From assembly GCF_002112505.1 (NCBI RefSeq), contig NZ_NEHW01000007.1:248001-312000 (forward strand): a DNA stretch of 64,000 nucleotides. The letters run 5' to 3'. This document shows, one piece after another, positions 1 to 10,110 of the stretch. The stretch comes from Pseudomonas sp. R28(2017) (GTDB lineage Bacteria; Pseudomonadota; Gammaproteobacteria; Pseudomonadales; Pseudomonadaceae). The notes beneath the pieces were generated by a model that was not told the DNA's origin, ran no database searches, and saw only the letters and a list, made by a program, of their open reading frames with translations. Each line of letters begins with the position of its first letter. Position 1 is the first letter of the stretch. Both the position numbers and the translations under genes were made by a program.

Positions 1-26
1 CCAGGTACCGCAACGGGTCTGGATAA

Positions 27-1232
<1,206 letters not shown>

Positions 1233-1253
1233 TCATCAATTGCCATTCACTGG

Positions 1254-1281
1254 CTCTGGGCCGGAAAACCCCGGCCCAGAG
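1254..1281 (-). other. strong intergenic hairpin between the two binding-protein genes
   Basis: An 11-bp perfect inverted repeat (CTCTGGGCCGG, loop of 6, CCGGCCCAGAG) begins 15 bases after the stop of the upstream binding-protein gene. No run of T follows on the transcribed strand, so it does not look like an intrinsic terminator. It more likely protects the 3' end of the upstream message or lowers read-through into the second binding-protein gene. Confidence 0.6.
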
Positions 1282-1295
1282 GTCACGCATCGGGG

Positions 1296-2393
1296 TTACT
1301 TGCCCGATTTGATCTTGGTCCAGCTACGGGTGATGTCACGCTGGACCTTGGCTTCAGGTGCAGCGATGGCATACAGCTGTTTCTTCACTTCAGCCGGTGG
1401 ATAGATGCTTGGATCGCTGGTGATTGCCTTGTCCACGAACTGGGTGGCAGCGGCGTTGCCATTCGGGAAGCGCACAGCGTTGGTGATTTCGGCCATGACT
1501 TCCGGCTGCAGCAGGAAGTTCATGAACTGGTAGGCGGCGTCTTTATGCTCGGCATCTTTCGGGATGGCGACCATGTCGTAGAAGGTGCCGGCACCTTCTT
1601 TGGGAATCACGTAGTCCACCTTGACCTTGTCGCCGGCTTCGTGGGCACGGGCCTTGGACTGCTCCAGGTCACCCGAATAGCCGACAGCCACGCAAATGTT
1701 GCCGTTGGCCATGTCGCCAATGTACTTGGACGAGTGGAAGTAGGTGATCGAAGGACGGATCTTGAGGAACAGATCTTCGGCGGCCTTCAGGTCTTCCTTG
1801 CTGGTGCTGTTGGTCGGCTTGCCCAGGTAATGCAGTGCGGCCGGGATCATCTCGGTCGGGGCATCCAGGAAGCTCACGCCGCAGCTCTTGAGCTTGGCGA
1901 TGTTCTCAGGCTTGAACACCACGTCCCACGAATCGATCTTGTCCACGCCCAGCGCGGCCTTGACCTTCTCCGGGTTGTAGCCGATGCCGATCGAGCCCCA
2001 CATGTACGGGAAGGCGTGCTTGTTGCCCGGGTCGCTGGCATCGCCAACGGCCTTGAGCAGGTCTTCGTCGAGGTTCTTCCAGTTGGTCAGCTTGGAGCGG
2101 TCCAGCTCCTCGTAGACGCCAGCCTTGATCTGCTTGGCCAGGAAGTTGTTGGACGGCACGACGATGTCGTAGCCCGACTTGCCGGCCAGCAGCTTGGCTT
2201 CCAGGGTTTCGTTGCTGTCGAAGACGTCGTACTTGACCTTGATACCGGTCTGCTTCTCGAACTTGGCGATGGTGTCCGGAGCGATGTAGTCCGACCAGTT
2301 GTAGACGTTCAACACTTTGTCTTCAGCCTGAACAGCGGTAGCCATGGCACCCATCAGGGCGGCGGCCAGCAACGTCTTGCCCATTTTATTCAT
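1296..2393 (-). CDS. spuD: polyamine ABC transporter periplasmic binding protein (SpuD/PotF type)
   Basis: Periplasmic polyamine receptor, 365 residues, with a clear signal peptide ([18 protein letters not shown], cleavage after VQA before [10 protein letters not shown]). Family motifs include [25 protein letters not shown] and [18 protein letters not shown]. The ATG at 2393 has GGAG 8 bases upstream; a longer frame begins further out but has no better site. It is a paralogue of the gene at 27-1121, from which it is separated by 174 bases holding a strong hairpin. It follows the polyamine aminotransferase gene on the same strand, so a role in bringing putrescine or spermidine to the catabolic enzymes encoded upstream is well supported by context. 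Confidence 0.9.
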   Translation of the reverse strand: MNKMGKTLLAAALMGAMATAVQAEDKVLNVYNWSDYIAPDTIAKFEKQTGIKVKYDVFDSNETLEAKLLAGKSGYDIVVPSNNFLAKQIKAGVYEELDRSKLTNWKNLDEDLLKAVGDASDPGNKHAFPYMWGSIGIGYNPEKVKAALGVDKIDSWDVVFKPENIAKLKSCGVSFLDAPTEMIPAALHYLGKPTNSTSKEDLKAAEDLFLKIRPSITYFHSSKYIGDMANGNICVAVGYSGDLEQSKARAHEAGDKVKVDYVIPKEGAGTFYDMVAIPKDAEHKDAAYQFMNFLLQPEVMAEITNAVRFPNGNAAATQFVDKAITSDPSIYPPAEVKKQLYAIAAPEAKVQRDITRSWTKIKSGK

Positions 2394-2561
2394 GCGTAAT
2401 GCTCCAGAATTTTTATTTAGCAACTGTCCAGAAGCCAGGACCCATGGTGCAGAGCGCGCGGCCACTGAAACAGCCGCTAGTCTGGCAAGTTACAAGGCTC
2501 TGTTTCAAGGAAAGCAGGGCCTTGTAACGACTTAATGTCACATCGCTAGCCTAGCAAACGC

Positions 2562-3923
2562 TTATCGAATCGCCTCAAGGGTCAAATCGAGGCATTTGCG
2601 CGCCTTTTCCACCAATTCATCCACTTCGGCATGGCTGATCACCAGCGGCGGCGCGATGATCATGGTGTCGCCCACCGCGCGCATGATCAGGCCGTTTTCA
2701 AAGCAGAAGTTGCGGCACACCATGCCCACGCCCTTGCCTTCGTAACGGCTGCGGGTGGCCTTGTCCTTGACCAGCTCGATCGCGCCGAGCATGCCCAGGC
2801 CGCGCACCTCGCCCACCAGCGGATGGTCCTGCAGCTCGCGCAGACGTTTTTGCAAGTAGGGTGCCACTTCCGTGCGTGCCTTCTCGACAATCTTCTCGTC
2901 GCGCAGGATGCGCAGGTTCTCCAGCCCCACCGCGGCCGCCACCGGGTGGCCGGAATAGGTGAAGCCGTGGTTGAAGTCGCCACCTTCGCTGATCACCTTG
3001 GCCACCTTGTCACGCACGATCACACCACCCATGGGGATGTAACCGGAGGTCAGGCCTTTGGCGATGGTCATCAGGTCGGGCTTGAGGTCGTAGTAGTCGG
3101 AGCCGAACCACTCGCCTGTGCGCCCGAAGCCACAGATCACTTCGTCGGCGACGAAGAGGATGTCGTACTTGGCCAGGATCTCCTTGACCTTCGGCCAGTA
3201 GGTTTCCGGCGGAATGATGACCCCGCCGGCCCCCTGGATCGGCTCGGCGATAAAGGCGGCGACGTTGTCTTCGCCGACTTCCAGGATCTTTTTCTCAAGC
3301 TGTTCGGCAGCCCACACGCCGAAATCGTCAGGGCTCATGTCGCCGCCCTCACCGAACCAGTACGGCTGAGGAATGTGCACGATGCCCGGGATCGGCAGCC
3401 CACCTTGCTCGTGCATGCCGCTCATGCCGCCCAGGCACGCACCGGCGAAGGTGGAGCCGTGGTAGCCGTTGATGCGGCTGATGATGGTCTGCTTGTGCGG
3501 CTTGCCCTTCAGCGCCCAGTAGTGGCGAACCATGCGCAGCACGGTGTCGTTGCCTTCGGAGCCGGAGCCGGTGAAGAACACATGGGTCATGCCCTCGGGC
3601 GCCACCTCGGTGATCGCCTTGGCCAGTTCCAGGGCGGGCGGGTGAGCGGTCTGGAAGAACAGGTTGTAGTACGGCAGCTCGCGCATCTGCTTTTCTGCCG
3701 CCTGCACCAGTTCTTCACGGCCATAGCCGACCGCCACGCACCACAGGCCGGCCATGCCGTCGAGGATCTTGTGCCCCTCGCTGTCCCACAAATGCACACC
3801 CTGCGCCTTGGTGATGATGCGCGGCCCCTTCTCCTTCAACTGCTTGTAGTCAGAGAAGGGTGCAAGGTGGTGCTCGCCGCTCAGGTTTTGCCATTCACGG
3901 GTTTGCGGGTTGTTGACGCTCAT
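2562..3923 (-). CDS. spuC: polyamine:pyruvate aminotransferase (class III, PLP)
   Basis: Class III omega-aminotransferase of 453 residues. In the family this enzyme transfers the terminal amino group of putrescine, cadaverine or related amines to pyruvate in the cytoplasm. The PLP pocket is visible: FFTGSGSEGNDT binds the cofactor phosphate, FVADEVICGFGRTG holds the Asp that touches the pyridine nitrogen, and the Schiff-base lysine lies in LMTIAKGLTSGYIPMGG. ATG at 3923 is chosen because GGAG sits 6 bases upstream; the longer frame starting at 3935 would place that site inside the gene. It lies between the glutamyl-polyamine synthetase gene and the binding-protein genes, matching spuC of P. 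aeruginosa. Confidence 0.92.
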   Translation of the reverse strand: MSVNNPQTREWQNLSGEHHLAPFSDYKQLKEKGPRIITKAQGVHLWDSEGHKILDGMAGLWCVAVGYGREELVQAAEKQMRELPYYNLFFQTAHPPALELAKAITEVAPEGMTHVFFTGSGSEGNDTVLRMVRHYWALKGKPHKQTIISRINGYHGSTFAGACLGGMSGMHEQGGLPIPGIVHIPQPYWFGEGGDMSPDDFGVWAAEQLEKKILEVGEDNVAAFIAEPIQGAGGVIIPPETYWPKVKEILAKYDILFVADEVICGFGRTGEWFGSDYYDLKPDLMTIAKGLTSGYIPMGGVIVRDKVAKVISEGGDFNHGFTYSGHPVAAAVGLENLRILRDEKIVEKARTEVAPYLQKRLRELQDHPLVGEVRGLGMLGAIELVKDKATRSRYEGKGVGMVCRNFCFENGLIMRAVGDTMIIAPPLVISHAEVDELVEKARKCLDLTLEAIR

Positions 3924-3969
3924 GTGCCTCTCCATTTTCCGGCGGCCGCACCAGCGGCCTCAGGGTTGA

Positions 3970-5328
3970 TCAGACAGCGAACAGCAGGAATTCACGTTCC
4001 CAGGAGCTGATGACGCGCTTGAAGTTCTCGTGCTCGGCGCGCTTGGTGGCGACGTAGCCGGTGATGAACTTCTTGCCCAGGTACTGCACCAGCGCACGGC
4101 TGATTTCCATGCGCTCGAGGGCGTCCTCGATGGTCAGCGGCAGGCGCAGGTTGCGGCGTTCGTAGCCACGGCCCTGGACCGGCGCGCTGGCTTCGATGCC
4201 CTCGACCATGCCGATATAGCCGCACAGCAGGCTGGCGGCGATGGCCAGGTAAGGGTTGGCATCGGCGCCCGGCAGGCGGTTCTCGACACGGCGGTTCTGC
4301 GGGCCGGCATCCGGTACGCGCAGGCCGACGGTGCGGTTTTCCTCGCCCCACTCGACGTTCACCGGCGCCGAGGTGTCGGGCAGGAAGCGGCGGAACGAGT
4401 TGACGTTGGGGGCGAACAGCGGCAGCGCTTCGGGGATGAACTTCTGCAGGCCACCGATGTGGTGCAGGAACAGCTCGCTCATGCTGCCGTCTTCGTTGCT
4501 GAAGATGTTCTTGCCGGTGGCCACGTCGACTACGCTCTGGTGCAGGTGCATGGCGCTGCCCGGCTCGCCGGTCATCGGCTTGGCCATGAAGGTGGCGGCC
4601 ACGTTGTGCTTGAGCGCGGCCTCGCGCATGGTGCGTTTGAACACCAGGATCTGGTCGGCCAGGTGCAGGGCGTCGCCGTGACGGAAGTTGATTTCCATCT
4701 GCGCCGTGCCGTCTTCGTGGATCAGCGTGTCGAGGTCCAGGCGCTGCAGTTCACACCAGTCGTAGACGTCTTCGAACAGCGGGTCGAACTCGTTGGCGGC
4801 CTCGATCGAGAACGACTGGCGGCCGGTTTCCGGGCGGCCAGAGCGGCCGACCGGCGGCTGCAGCGGGAAGTCCGGGTCTTCGCTGCGCTTGGTGAGGTAG
4901 AACTCCATCTCCGGCGCGACGATCGGCTGCCAACCCTTGTCGGCGTAGAGTTTGAGCACTTTCTTCAGCACGTTGCGCGGCGACAGTTCGACCGGGTTGC
5001 CCTTCTTGTCGTAGGTGTCGTGGATCACCTGGGCGGTCGGCTCGATGGCCCATGGCACCAGGAACACGGCGTCCTGGTCGGGGCGGCAGATCATGTCGAT
5101 GTCGGCCGGGTCGAGCAGGTCGTAATAGATGTCATCGTCGACATAGTCGCCGGTCACGGTCTGCAGCAGCACGCTCTCGGGCAGGCGCATGCCTTTTTCG
5201 GCGATGAATTTGTTGGTCGGCGAGATCTTGCCGCGGGTGATGCCGGTCAGGTCGCTGATCAGGCATTCGACTTCGGTGATCTTGTGCTCTTTCAACCAAT
5301 CGGTGAGCTGGTCGAGGTTGTTACTCAT
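3970..5328 (-). CDS. spuB: gamma-glutamyl-polyamine synthetase (glutamine synthetase family)
   Basis: Glutamine-synthetase-fold ligase, 452 residues, ATP dependent; in this subfamily glutamate is joined to putrescine or another polyamine as the first step of the gamma-glutamyl pathway. Visible blocks are ISDLTGITRGKISP near the N terminus, PEMEFYL for the metal-binding Glu, EDGTAQMEINFRHGD, GSAMHLHQSV (the ATP/metal site His) and NRTVGLRVPDAGPQNRRVEN with the C-terminal NRLPGADANPYLA. ATG at 5328 follows GAGG with a 5-base spacer. First gene of the leftward polyamine operon; the other synthetase (5903-7279) is divergent across a 574-bp intergenic region. This is not housekeeping GlnA: it lacks the C-terminal adenylylation loop region of that enzyme as far as I can read. 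Confidence 0.88.
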   Translation of the reverse strand: MSNNLDQLTDWLKEHKITEVECLISDLTGITRGKISPTNKFIAEKGMRLPESVLLQTVTGDYVDDDIYYDLLDPADIDMICRPDQDAVFLVPWAIEPTAQVIHDTYDKKGNPVELSPRNVLKKVLKLYADKGWQPIVAPEMEFYLTKRSEDPDFPLQPPVGRSGRPETGRQSFSIEAANEFDPLFEDVYDWCELQRLDLDTLIHEDGTAQMEINFRHGDALHLADQILVFKRTMREAALKHNVAATFMAKPMTGEPGSAMHLHQSVVDVATGKNIFSNEDGSMSELFLHHIGGLQKFIPEALPLFAPNVNSFRRFLPDTSAPVNVEWGEENRTVGLRVPDAGPQNRRVENRLPGADANPYLAIAASLLCGYIGMVEGIEASAPVQGRGYERRNLRLPLTIEDALERMEISRALVQYLGKKFITGYVATKRAEHENFKRVISSWEREFLLFAV

Positions 5329-5902
5329 AAATACCTCAGGAGGTAAGGTGGTCCGCGCCCTGATTCTGGATGGAGTAGATTGCTAAAGCAAAAACCCACG
5401 CGCAGGCGCACTGTGGATACACTGAAACCAAGCGTGTCCGTAGTGGCATCAAAGGGCAGGAATACGAGAAGAGCAACGAAAAAGCGTTACGAGGTGTGGT
5501 CCAGGTGCGCAAAGCGTCAATTATTGCGGCCATGCAGGCCACAGCTCGACTGATGCGTGCGGGAACGGCAGGGATACCCGACTGCACTGCGCAGGCAGCG
5601 CGTTCAGGTCGCGACAAGCGGACCATGTGACCCTCGTATTATTGTGTTCTGGGTTGAGTCCGAGCTTAGCCTTGTTAATTTTTTTACACAACACCTCCGT
5701 AAAAAATAAAACACGGCATGTCGGAGATAGCCCTTTGCGAGGGAAATAGCGGATAATGGCACGCCCCGATATGCAGCAAATCTGCCGTCGATGTGCCATT
5801 TCAGGGCATCATGGGGTTGGCTTGACATCAGTTTGTCTTTTCGATTGACTGGTCCTGCAAGCCCCCCTTGATTGATATTTTTAACAACAAAGGTGTTGCA
5901 TC
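5329..5902. other. 574-bp divergent intergenic region of the polyamine genes
   Basis: No convincing gene: the open frames here have no coding look or ribosome-binding sites. The region must carry the promoters of both synthetase genes. On the plus strand TTGACA at 5822-5827 is a good -35 match but no good -10 follows at 17 bases. On the minus strand TTGTGT (5686-5691 region) with TAAGCT 17 bases later is a weak candidate. An AT-rich block at about 5675-5712 (TTAATTTTTTTACAC and neighbours) is unusual for this genome and a likely regulator or polymerase binding area. Confidence 0.5.
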
Positions 5903-7279
5903 ATGTCGGTACCCCCGCGTGCCGTTCAGCTTAACGAAGCGAACGCGTTCCTTAAGGAACATCCTGAGGTTCTCTACGTTGACCTTCTGATTGCAGATAT
6001 GAATGGTGTGGTGCGTGGCAAGCGCATTGAGCGCACCAGCCTCCACAAGGTTTACGAGAAAGGCATCAACCTGCCTGCCTCCCTCTTCGCCCTGGACATC
6101 AACGGTTCCACCGTCGAAAGCACTGGGCTGGGCCTGGATATCGGCGATGCTGACCGCATCTGCTATCCAATCCCCGACACGCTCTGTAATGAGCCATGGC
6201 AAAAGCGCCCGACCGCGCAGCTGCTGATGACCATGCACGAACTGGAAGGCGAGCCGTTCTTCGCCGACCCGCGCGAAGTGCTGCGTCAGGTGGTGAGCAA
6301 GTTCACCGAAATGGGCCTGACCATCTGCGCCGCGTTCGAGCTGGAGTTCTACCTGATCGACCAGGAGAACGTGAACGGCCGTCCGCAGCCGCCACGCTCG
6401 CCTATCTCGGGCAAGCGCCCACAATCGACCCAGGTGTACCTGATCGACGACCTCGACGAATATGCCGACTGCCTGCAGGACATCCTCGAAGGCGCGAAAG
6501 AGCAAGGCATCCCGGCTGACGCCATCGTCAAGGAAAGCGCCCCGGCGCAGTTCGAAGTCAACCTGCACCACGTTGCCGACCCGCTCAAGGCCTGCGACTA
6601 CGCGGTGCTGCTCAAGCGGTTGATCAAGAACATCGCCTACGACCATGAAATGGACACCACCTTCATGGCCAAGCCCTACCCGGGCCAGGCAGGCAACGGC
6701 CTGCATGTACACATCTCCGTGCTGGACAAAGATGGCAACAACATCTTCACCAGCGAGGATCCCGAGCAGAACGCCGCGCTACGTCACGCTGTCGGCGGTG
6801 TGCTCGAGACCCTGCCTGCGTCCATGGCGTTCCTCTGCCCGAACGTCAACTCGTACCGCCGCTTTGGCGCGCAGTTCTACGTACCGAACGCGCCGAGCTG
6901 GGGCCTGGACAACCGTACCGTGGCCCTGCGCGTGCCAACCGGCTCTGCAGATGCCGTGCGTATCGAGCACCGCGTTGCCGGCGCCGACGCCAACCCGTAC
7001 CTGATGATGGCTGCCGTGCTGGCAGGCGTGCACCACGGCCTGACCAACAAGATCGAGCCAGGCACGCCAATTGAAGGCAACTCGTACGAGCAGCTGGAGC
7101 AAAGCCTGCCGAACAACCTGCGCGATGCCCTGCGCGAGCTGGACGACAGCGAGATCCTGAACAAGTACATCGATCCGAAGTACATCGACATCTTCGTCGC
7201 GTGCAAGGAGAGCGAGCTGGAGGAGTTCGAGCACTCGATCTCCGACCTCGAGTACAACTGGTACCTGCATACCGTGTAA
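5903..7279 (+). CDS. spuI: gamma-glutamyl-polyamine synthetase (glutamine synthetase family, SpuI/PauA type)
   Basis: Second glutamine-synthetase-like ligase, 458 residues, divergent from spuB. Conserved blocks are IADMNGVVRGKRIE, AFELEFYLID, KESAPAQFEVNLHHV, GQAGNGLHVHISVLD and NRTVALRVPTG followed by RIEHRVAGADANPYL. These match the same glutamate/metal/ATP sites as in spuB but the two proteins are clearly diverged, suggesting different preferred amines (for example putrescine, cadaverine, spermidine or monoamines); the preference cannot be read from sequence. The ATG at 5903 follows AAGG with about 10 bases spacing. A strong intrinsic terminator follows immediately, so it is transcribed alone or as last gene. 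Confidence 0.87.
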   Translation: MSVPPRAVQLNEANAFLKEHPEVLYVDLLIADMNGVVRGKRIERTSLHKVYEKGINLPASLFALDINGSTVESTGLGLDIGDADRICYPIPDTLCNEPWQKRPTAQLLMTMHELEGEPFFADPREVLRQVVSKFTEMGLTICAAFELEFYLIDQENVNGRPQPPRSPISGKRPQSTQVYLIDDLDEYADCLQDILEGAKEQGIPADAIVKESAPAQFEVNLHHVADPLKACDYAVLLKRLIKNIAYDHEMDTTFMAKPYPGQAGNGLHVHISVLDKDGNNIFTSEDPEQNAALRHAVGGVLETLPASMAFLCPNVNSYRRFGAQFYVPNAPSWGLDNRTVALRVPTGSADAVRIEHRVAGADANPYLMMAAVLAGVHHGLTNKIEPGTPIEGNSYEQLEQSLPNNLRDALRELDDSEILNKYIDPKYIDIFVACKESELEEFEHSISDLEYNWYLHTV

Positions 7280-7282
7280 ACG

Positions 7283-7312
7283 AAAACGCCGCCCACAAGG
7301 GCGGCGTTTTTC
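7283..7312 (+). terminator. intrinsic terminator of spuI
   Basis: A 12-bp perfect stem (AAAACGCCGCCC, loop ACAA, GGGCGGCGTTTT) runs straight into a T tract, 3 bases after the spuI stop codon. It is symmetrical enough to work in both directions. Confidence 0.92.
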
Positions 7313-7331
7313 ATTCGGGACCGCGCCGCCT

Positions 7332-7418
7332 GCTTCGCGGGCTTGCCCGCTCTCACAGGTACATCACAGGCTCAAGCATTGTGAGTATCCTGTGGGAGCG
7401 GGCGCGCCCGCGAAGAGG
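7332..7418. repeat. REP inverted pair
   Basis: Two inverted copies of the P. putida REP palindrome (CTTCGCGGGCTTGCCCGCTC and its mirror GAGCGGGCGCGCCCGCGAAG) facing each other about 30 bases apart, between the convergent 3' ends of spuI and argA. Confidence 0.85.
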
Positions 7419-7429
7419 CCGCTGCAGGT

Positions 7430-8728
7430 TTACAGCGATTTCTCGAAAATCTTCGAATTGCGCTGGTAGTTGTACAGCGAAGCCCGCGCCGCCGGCAGCC
7501 GCTCGACGCCGCTAGGCGCAAACCCGCGCTCCCGGAACCAGTGCGCCGTGCGCGTGGTAAGCACGAACAAGGTATTCAACCCCATCTGCCGCGCCCGCCC
7601 CTCGATCCGCTCCAGCAGCTCATCCCCGCGCCCGCCGTGGCGGTATTCCGGGTTCACCGCCAGGCACGCCAATTCACCCGCCTGCGAATCGGCAATCGGG
7701 TACAGCGCCGCGCAGGCAATGATCATCCCCTCACGCTCGACCACGCTGAACTGCTCGATCTCGCGCTCCAGCACCTCGCGCGAACGACGCACCAGAATGC
7801 CCTGCTCTTCCAGCGGGCTGATCAGCTCCAGCAAGCCACCGACATCCTCGATGGTTGCCTCGCGCACCACCTCGAACTGCTCCTGCGACACCAGCGTACC
7901 GCCACCTTCGCGGGTGAACAGTTCGGTCAGCAGCGCACCGTCTTCGGCATAACTGACGATATGACTACGCGCCACACCGCCTTTGCAGGCCTCGGCAGCG
8001 GCATCCAGCAGCTCGGCCTGATAATCGCTGCCCAGGCGCGCCAGGTGCGGGGCGATCTGTTGCGGGCGCAGTTCACGCACCAGCTTGCCGCTTTCATCCA
8101 GCAGGCCAGGCTCGGCACCGAACAGCAGCAGCTTGTCGGCACCCAGTTCGATGGCCGCACGGGTGGCGACGTCTTCGCAGGCCAGGTTGAAGATTTCACC
8201 AGTGGGCGAGTAGCCCAGCGGCGACAGCAGCACGATGGAGCGCTCGTCGAGCAGGCGGCTGATGCCCTTGCGATCGACCCGGCGCACTTCGCCGGTGTGG
8301 TGGTAGTCCACCCCTTCCAGCACGCCGATCGGCCGTGCGGTGACCAGGTTGCCGGAAGCCACACGCAGGCGCGAACCCTGCATCGGCGAGGCGGCGATGT
8401 CCATCGACAGGCGCGCCTCGATGGCCAGGCGCAGGGCGCCGACGGCATCGATCACGCAGTCCAGGGTGGCGGCATCGGTGATGCGCATGCCCCGGTGGTA
8501 GTGCGGCGTCAGGCCGCGATCAGCCAGGCGGCTTTCGATCTGTGGGCGCGAACCATGCACCAGCACCAGGCGCACCCCCAGGCTGTGCAGCAGCACCAGG
8601 TCGTGGACGATATTGCCGAAATTCGGGTGTTCAACCCCATCGCCGGGGAGCATGACCACGAAGGTGCAGTCGCGATGGGCATTGATGTACGGGGAGGCAT
8701 GACGTAGCCAGTTGACGTATTCGGGCAT
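7430..8728 (-). CDS. argA: amino-acid N-acetyltransferase (N-acetylglutamate synthase)
   Basis: Catalyses acetyl-CoA + glutamate to N-acetylglutamate, the first step of arginine synthesis, in the cytoplasm. With the ATG at 8728 (MPEYVNWLRHASPYINAHR) the protein is 432 residues, the usual length for pseudomonad ArgA. The N-terminal two thirds are an amino-acid-kinase fold (VMLPGDGVEHPNFGNIVHDL, then LVHGSRPQI), which in this family serves arginine sensing rather than catalysis. The C-terminal third is a GNAT acetyltransferase (GELACLAVNPEYRHGGRGD, the acetyl-CoA binding loop). The longer frame upstream adds an unsupported leader. It lies downstream of argE on the same strand after 125 bases. 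Arginine feedback inhibition is expected from the family. Confidence 0.95.
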   Translation of the reverse strand: MPEYVNWLRHASPYINAHRDCTFVVMLPGDGVEHPNFGNIVHDLVLLHSLGVRLVLVHGSRPQIESRLADRGLTPHYHRGMRITDAATLDCVIDAVGALRLAIEARLSMDIAASPMQGSRLRVASGNLVTARPIGVLEGVDYHHTGEVRRVDRKGISRLLDERSIVLLSPLGYSPTGEIFNLACEDVATRAAIELGADKLLLFGAEPGLLDESGKLVRELRPQQIAPHLARLGSDYQAELLDAAAEACKGGVARSHIVSYAEDGALLTELFTREGGGTLVSQEQFEVVREATIEDVGGLLELISPLEEQGILVRRSREVLEREIEQFSVVEREGMIIACAALYPIADSQAGELACLAVNPEYRHGGRGDELLERIEGRARQMGLNTLFVLTTRTAHWFRERGFAPSGVERLPAARASLYNYQRNSKIFEKSL

Positions 8729-8853
8729 GACGGGGCCTGTGGATAAAGTGGACGGAGAACGGTGAATCACACGGCGTTCAGGATCATCGTCGGAACAGGC
8801 TTGCGGTCACGCGCGGTCTCCTCTAGGCAAGAACGAATCAACAGGGTGGACGT

Positions 8854-9996
8854 TTAATTCAGGCAGTAGTGCCGGATCAGGTCACGCAATAGACGCACGG
8901 TAGGCTCGATTCGTGACATTTCAAGGTATTCGCCAGGCTGGTGGGCGCAGGCGATGTCGCCGGGGCCCAGCACGATGGTCTGGCAACCCAGCTGCTGAAG
9001 ATAAGGCGCTTCGGTACCGAACGCCACCGCTTCGGCGCGATGGCCGGTAAGGCGCTCGGCCACTTGCACCAGCTCGGCATCGGCAGCCTGCTCGAAGGGC
9101 GGCACCTCTGGGAACAGCGGTGCGTAGTCGATCCGCACCTCATGGCGCTCGGCTACCGGCTGCAGCTTGCCGCGAATGGCAGCGCGCAACTGTTCGACGT
9201 CCATGCCGGGCAGCGGGCGCAGGTCGAACTCCAGCGCGCACTGGCCACAGATGCGATTGGGGTTGTCACCACCATGGATGCAGCCGAAGTTCATGGTGGG
9301 CGTGGGCACGGTAAATTGCGGGTTGCGGAAGGTTGCCTGCCACTGCCGGCGCAGGCCCATCAGCTCACCCATCACCTCGTGCATGGCCTCCATCGCGCTG
9401 TGGCCCAGGCTCGGGTCGGACGAATGGCCGCTGCGCCCGAGGATGTCGATGCGGTCCATGAGGATGCCCTTGTGCATGCGGATTGGCCGCAGGCCCGTGG
9501 GCTCGCCGATCACCGCCGCGCGGCCGAGCGGCTGGCCGGCGGCAGCCAGGGCGCGGGCGCCGGACATGGAGCTTTCTTCGTCGCAGGTGGCGAGGATCAG
9601 CAACGGCTGCTTGAAATCATGCTCAAGCAGCGGAATCACTGCTTCGATGATCAAGGCGAAAAAGCCTTTCATGTCGCAGCTGCCCAGGCCGACCCAACGG
9701 CCATCGGCTTCGGTCAGCTTGAGCGGGTCGCTGGCCCACAGTTGTTCGTCGTAGGGCACGGTGTCGCTGTGGCCGGCCAGCACCAGGCCACCGGGGCCGC
9801 TGCCGCGGCTGGCCAGCAGGTTGAACTTGCCGGGGCTGACCTGGCGGATGTCGCAGCTGAAACCCAGATCGCCCAGCCAGCCGGCCAGCAGGTCGATGAC
9901 CTGGCGGTTGGACTGGTCCAATGCTGGCTGGGTGCAACTGACCGAGGGCGCGGCGATCAAGGCGGCAAACTGGTCTTTCAGCGTTGGCAACGGCAT
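8854..9996 (-). CDS. argE: acetylornithine deacetylase
   Basis: M20-family metallohydrolase, 380 residues, that removes the acetyl group from N-acetylornithine to give ornithine. The two-metal site is visible: LAGHSDTVPYDEQ (HxD), GSCDMKGFFAL (bridging Asp), ATCDEESSMSG (catalytic Glu and ligand Glu) and the late ligand His in CAHQPGEYLEMSRIEP. ATG at 9996 has GAGGAG 7 bases upstream. argA follows 125 bases downstream, so the two arginine genes can be cotranscribed. Pseudomonads also make ornithine by the ArgJ cycle, so ArgE may be partly redundant. Confidence 0.92.
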   Translation of the reverse strand: MPLPTLKDQFAALIAAPSVSCTQPALDQSNRQVIDLLAGWLGDLGFSCDIRQVSPGKFNLLASRGSGPGGLVLAGHSDTVPYDEQLWASDPLKLTEADGRWVGLGSCDMKGFFALIIEAVIPLLEHDFKQPLLILATCDEESSMSGARALAAAGQPLGRAAVIGEPTGLRPIRMHKGILMDRIDILGRSGHSSDPSLGHSAMEAMHEVMGELMGLRRQWQATFRNPQFTVPTPTMNFGCIHGGDNPNRICGQCALEFDLRPLPGMDVEQLRAAIRGKLQPVAERHEVRIDYAPLFPEVPPFEQAADAELVQVAERLTGHRAEAVAFGTEAPYLQQLGCQTIVLGPGDIACAHQPGEYLEMSRIEPTVRLLRDLIRHYCLN

Positions 9997-10110
9997 GCGC
10001 GTACTCCTCGGAAGCGTTGCCCATCATAGGGCCATCCGGCGCAAGGAATAAACCGTTGCCGGCCCAGTCCTGTAGACTGCACGGCAAACACGCCCTCCTT
10101 CGAGCCTGCG

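Noticed and set aside
5758..5778. TGGCAC...TGC resembling a sigma54 promoter ahead of spuI
   Set aside because: The GG and GC elements are 13 rather than 10 bases apart, so the spacing does not fit sigma54.
8738..8746. TTATCCACA DnaA-box matches (also at 17065, 41829, 42692 and 49690)
   Set aside because: They are single, scattered and mostly inside genes, with no cluster or AT-rich unwinding region, so no replication origin is supported.
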